A program made the position numbers and the translations under genes. A stretch of 64,000 nucleotides of DNA. Origin: Flavobacterium keumense (GTDB taxonomy: Bacteria; Bacteroidota; Bacteroidia; Flavobacteriales; Flavobacteriaceae). Location of the stretch: positions 2,232,001 to 2,296,000 of the forward strand of contig NZ_CP092332.1 in the NCBI RefSeq assembly GCF_029866485.1, given 5' to 3'. Below, piece by piece: positions 63,222 to 64,000 of this stretch; within the stretch, counting starts at the first letter, position 1, and each line of letters opens with the position of its first letter. Below the pieces are notes generated by a model that was not told the DNA's origin, made no database searches, and saw only the letters and a list, made by a program, of their open reading frames with translations.

Positions 63222-63989
63222 ATGAAACCTATTTTGTACTGTTTGACTCTAATTGCCATTAGCACTATTAGTACTGCACAGAAAAGAGAGTTGTACCAAA
63301 TCAAAACGTACAATCTGCAATCGGAAGCACAATTAACTGTAACCGAAAACTTTTTAAAAGATGCGTATTTACCGGCTTTGAAGAAAATAGGAATTAAAGC
63401 GGTTGGAGTTTTCAAACCAAAAACATTTGCTGCCGATTCAATTAAAAAAATTGTGGTGGTCATTCCGTTTGCCTCCAGCAAGCAGTTTTTACAATTAGAT
63501 GAAAAATTAGCCAAAGACCAACAATATTTAGCCGTTGGTGCACCCTATTTGAAAGCGGCTCACAACCAAGCGCCTTATGTGCGTATTGAATCAACACTTT
63601 TACAAGCCTTTACAGACCATCCAATACTTACGTTACCAAAAGTAGACAGTCCTCGAGCGAGTCGTGTGTATGAATTGCGCAGTTACGAGTCAGCAACCGA
63701 GGCTATTTATCGTAGAAAAGTGGATATGTTTAACGCCGGTGGCGAAATCAAGTTATTTGATCGCCTGCAATTTAATGCGGTATTTTATGGCGAAGTTCTT
63801 TCGGGAGGTAAGATGCCTAATTTGATGTATTTAACCACATTTGCCAACCAACAAAGTAGAGATGAACATTGGAAAGCTTTTGTCGATTCACCCGAATGGA
63901 AATCGTTAATTGCCATGGACAAATACAAAAACACCATTTCGCACATAGATATTTTATTCTTATACCCAACAGAATATTCCGATTATTAA
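63222..63989 (+). CDS. NIPSNAP-family protein
   Basis: 255 residues from ATG 63222, giving a signal peptide (MKPILYCLTLIAISTISTAQ). Upstream in-frame ATGs at 63168 and 63207 would put extra polar residues before it. It holds two ferredoxin-like repeats: YQIKTYNLQSEAQLTVTENF and VYELRSYESATEAIYRRKVD, the latter the typical NIPSNAP start, with ending DEHWKAFVDSPEWKSL. Exported members are common in Bacteroidota; their function is not known. Confidence 0.85.
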   Translation: MKPILYCLTLIAISTISTAQKRELYQIKTYNLQSEAQLTVTENFLKDAYLPALKKIGIKAVGVFKPKTFAADSIKKIVVVIPFASSKQFLQLDEKLAKDQQYLAVGAPYLKAAHNQAPYVRIESTLLQAFTDHPILTLPKVDSPRASRVYELRSYESATEAIYRRKVDMFNAGGEIKLFDRLQFNAVFYGEVLSGGKMPNLMYLTTFANQQSRDEHWKAFVDSPEWKSLIAMDKYKNTISHIDILFLYPTEYSDY

Positions 63990-64000
63990 ACGAAGTCGAA

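Overview
The window looks like a chromosomal piece of a gliding Bacteroidota, most likely Flavobacterium or a close relative. The DNA is AT-rich, and several genes are preceded by the TAnnTTTG promoter element typical of this phylum. A type IX secretion (T9SS) adhesin pair (giant SprB-like protein plus PorP/SprF) is present, as are a 2-oxo acid dehydrogenase E1 alpha/beta fusion, a type II-C Cas9 locus and two kinds of short repeat that I recall from flavobacterial genomes. No rRNA or tRNA gene was seen.

Region 1 (1-15.5 kb) is accessory DNA. It starts with a frameshifted, edge-truncated TPR sensor histidine kinase and a decayed IS1-family element. Next comes an integron-like arrangement: an attC-like imperfect palindrome, an AAA/ABC-type ATPase gene, a short region with two direct repeats, and a divergent XerC/D-like tyrosine recombinase. 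A type II-C CRISPR-Cas locus follows with an unusual layout: cas1-cas2 on +, an array of 11 repeats, a ParDE-type toxin-antitoxin module, cas9 on -, and a tracrRNA on + divergent from cas9. The region ends with a Bacteroidetes-type tyrosine recombinase and an intact-ORF IS1 copy, both enclosed by 55-bp imperfect direct repeats.

Region 2 (15.5-34 kb) is mostly housekeeping: rhomboid protease, lipid A-type acyltransferase, glmM, ACP phosphodiesterase, gamma-glutamyltransferase, AlkD-like protein, CLC channel, Fic protein, uvrA, a LOG-family protein, an M1-peptidase-like protein without HExxH, and the E1 fusion.

Region 3 (33.8-51.5 kb) is a two-gene adhesin operon: a 5546-residue T9SS cargo protein built from about 30 PKD-like modules plus other repeats, and a PorP/SprF-type partner.

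Region 4 (51.7-61 kb) has a GapN-type dehydrogenase and a rhodanese, then a sulfide/persulfide cluster: Crp/Fnr regulator, TauE/SafE exporter, sulfide:quinone oxidoreductase, persulfide dioxygenase-rhodanese, a TPMT-type methyltransferase fused to a heavy-metal-associated-like domain, a small membrane protein, thioredoxin, and a second small membrane protein. Two matching palindromes lie about 41 bp before the predicted starts of the two transcription units, as expected for class II activation by the Crp-type regulator.

Region 5 (60.9-64 kb) is decayed: a lipoprotein gene with one nonsense codon, a toxin-antitoxin pair with a broken PIN toxin lying between two copies of the 3' end of a ytxJ-like gene, an unknown exported protein and a NIPSNAP-family protein.
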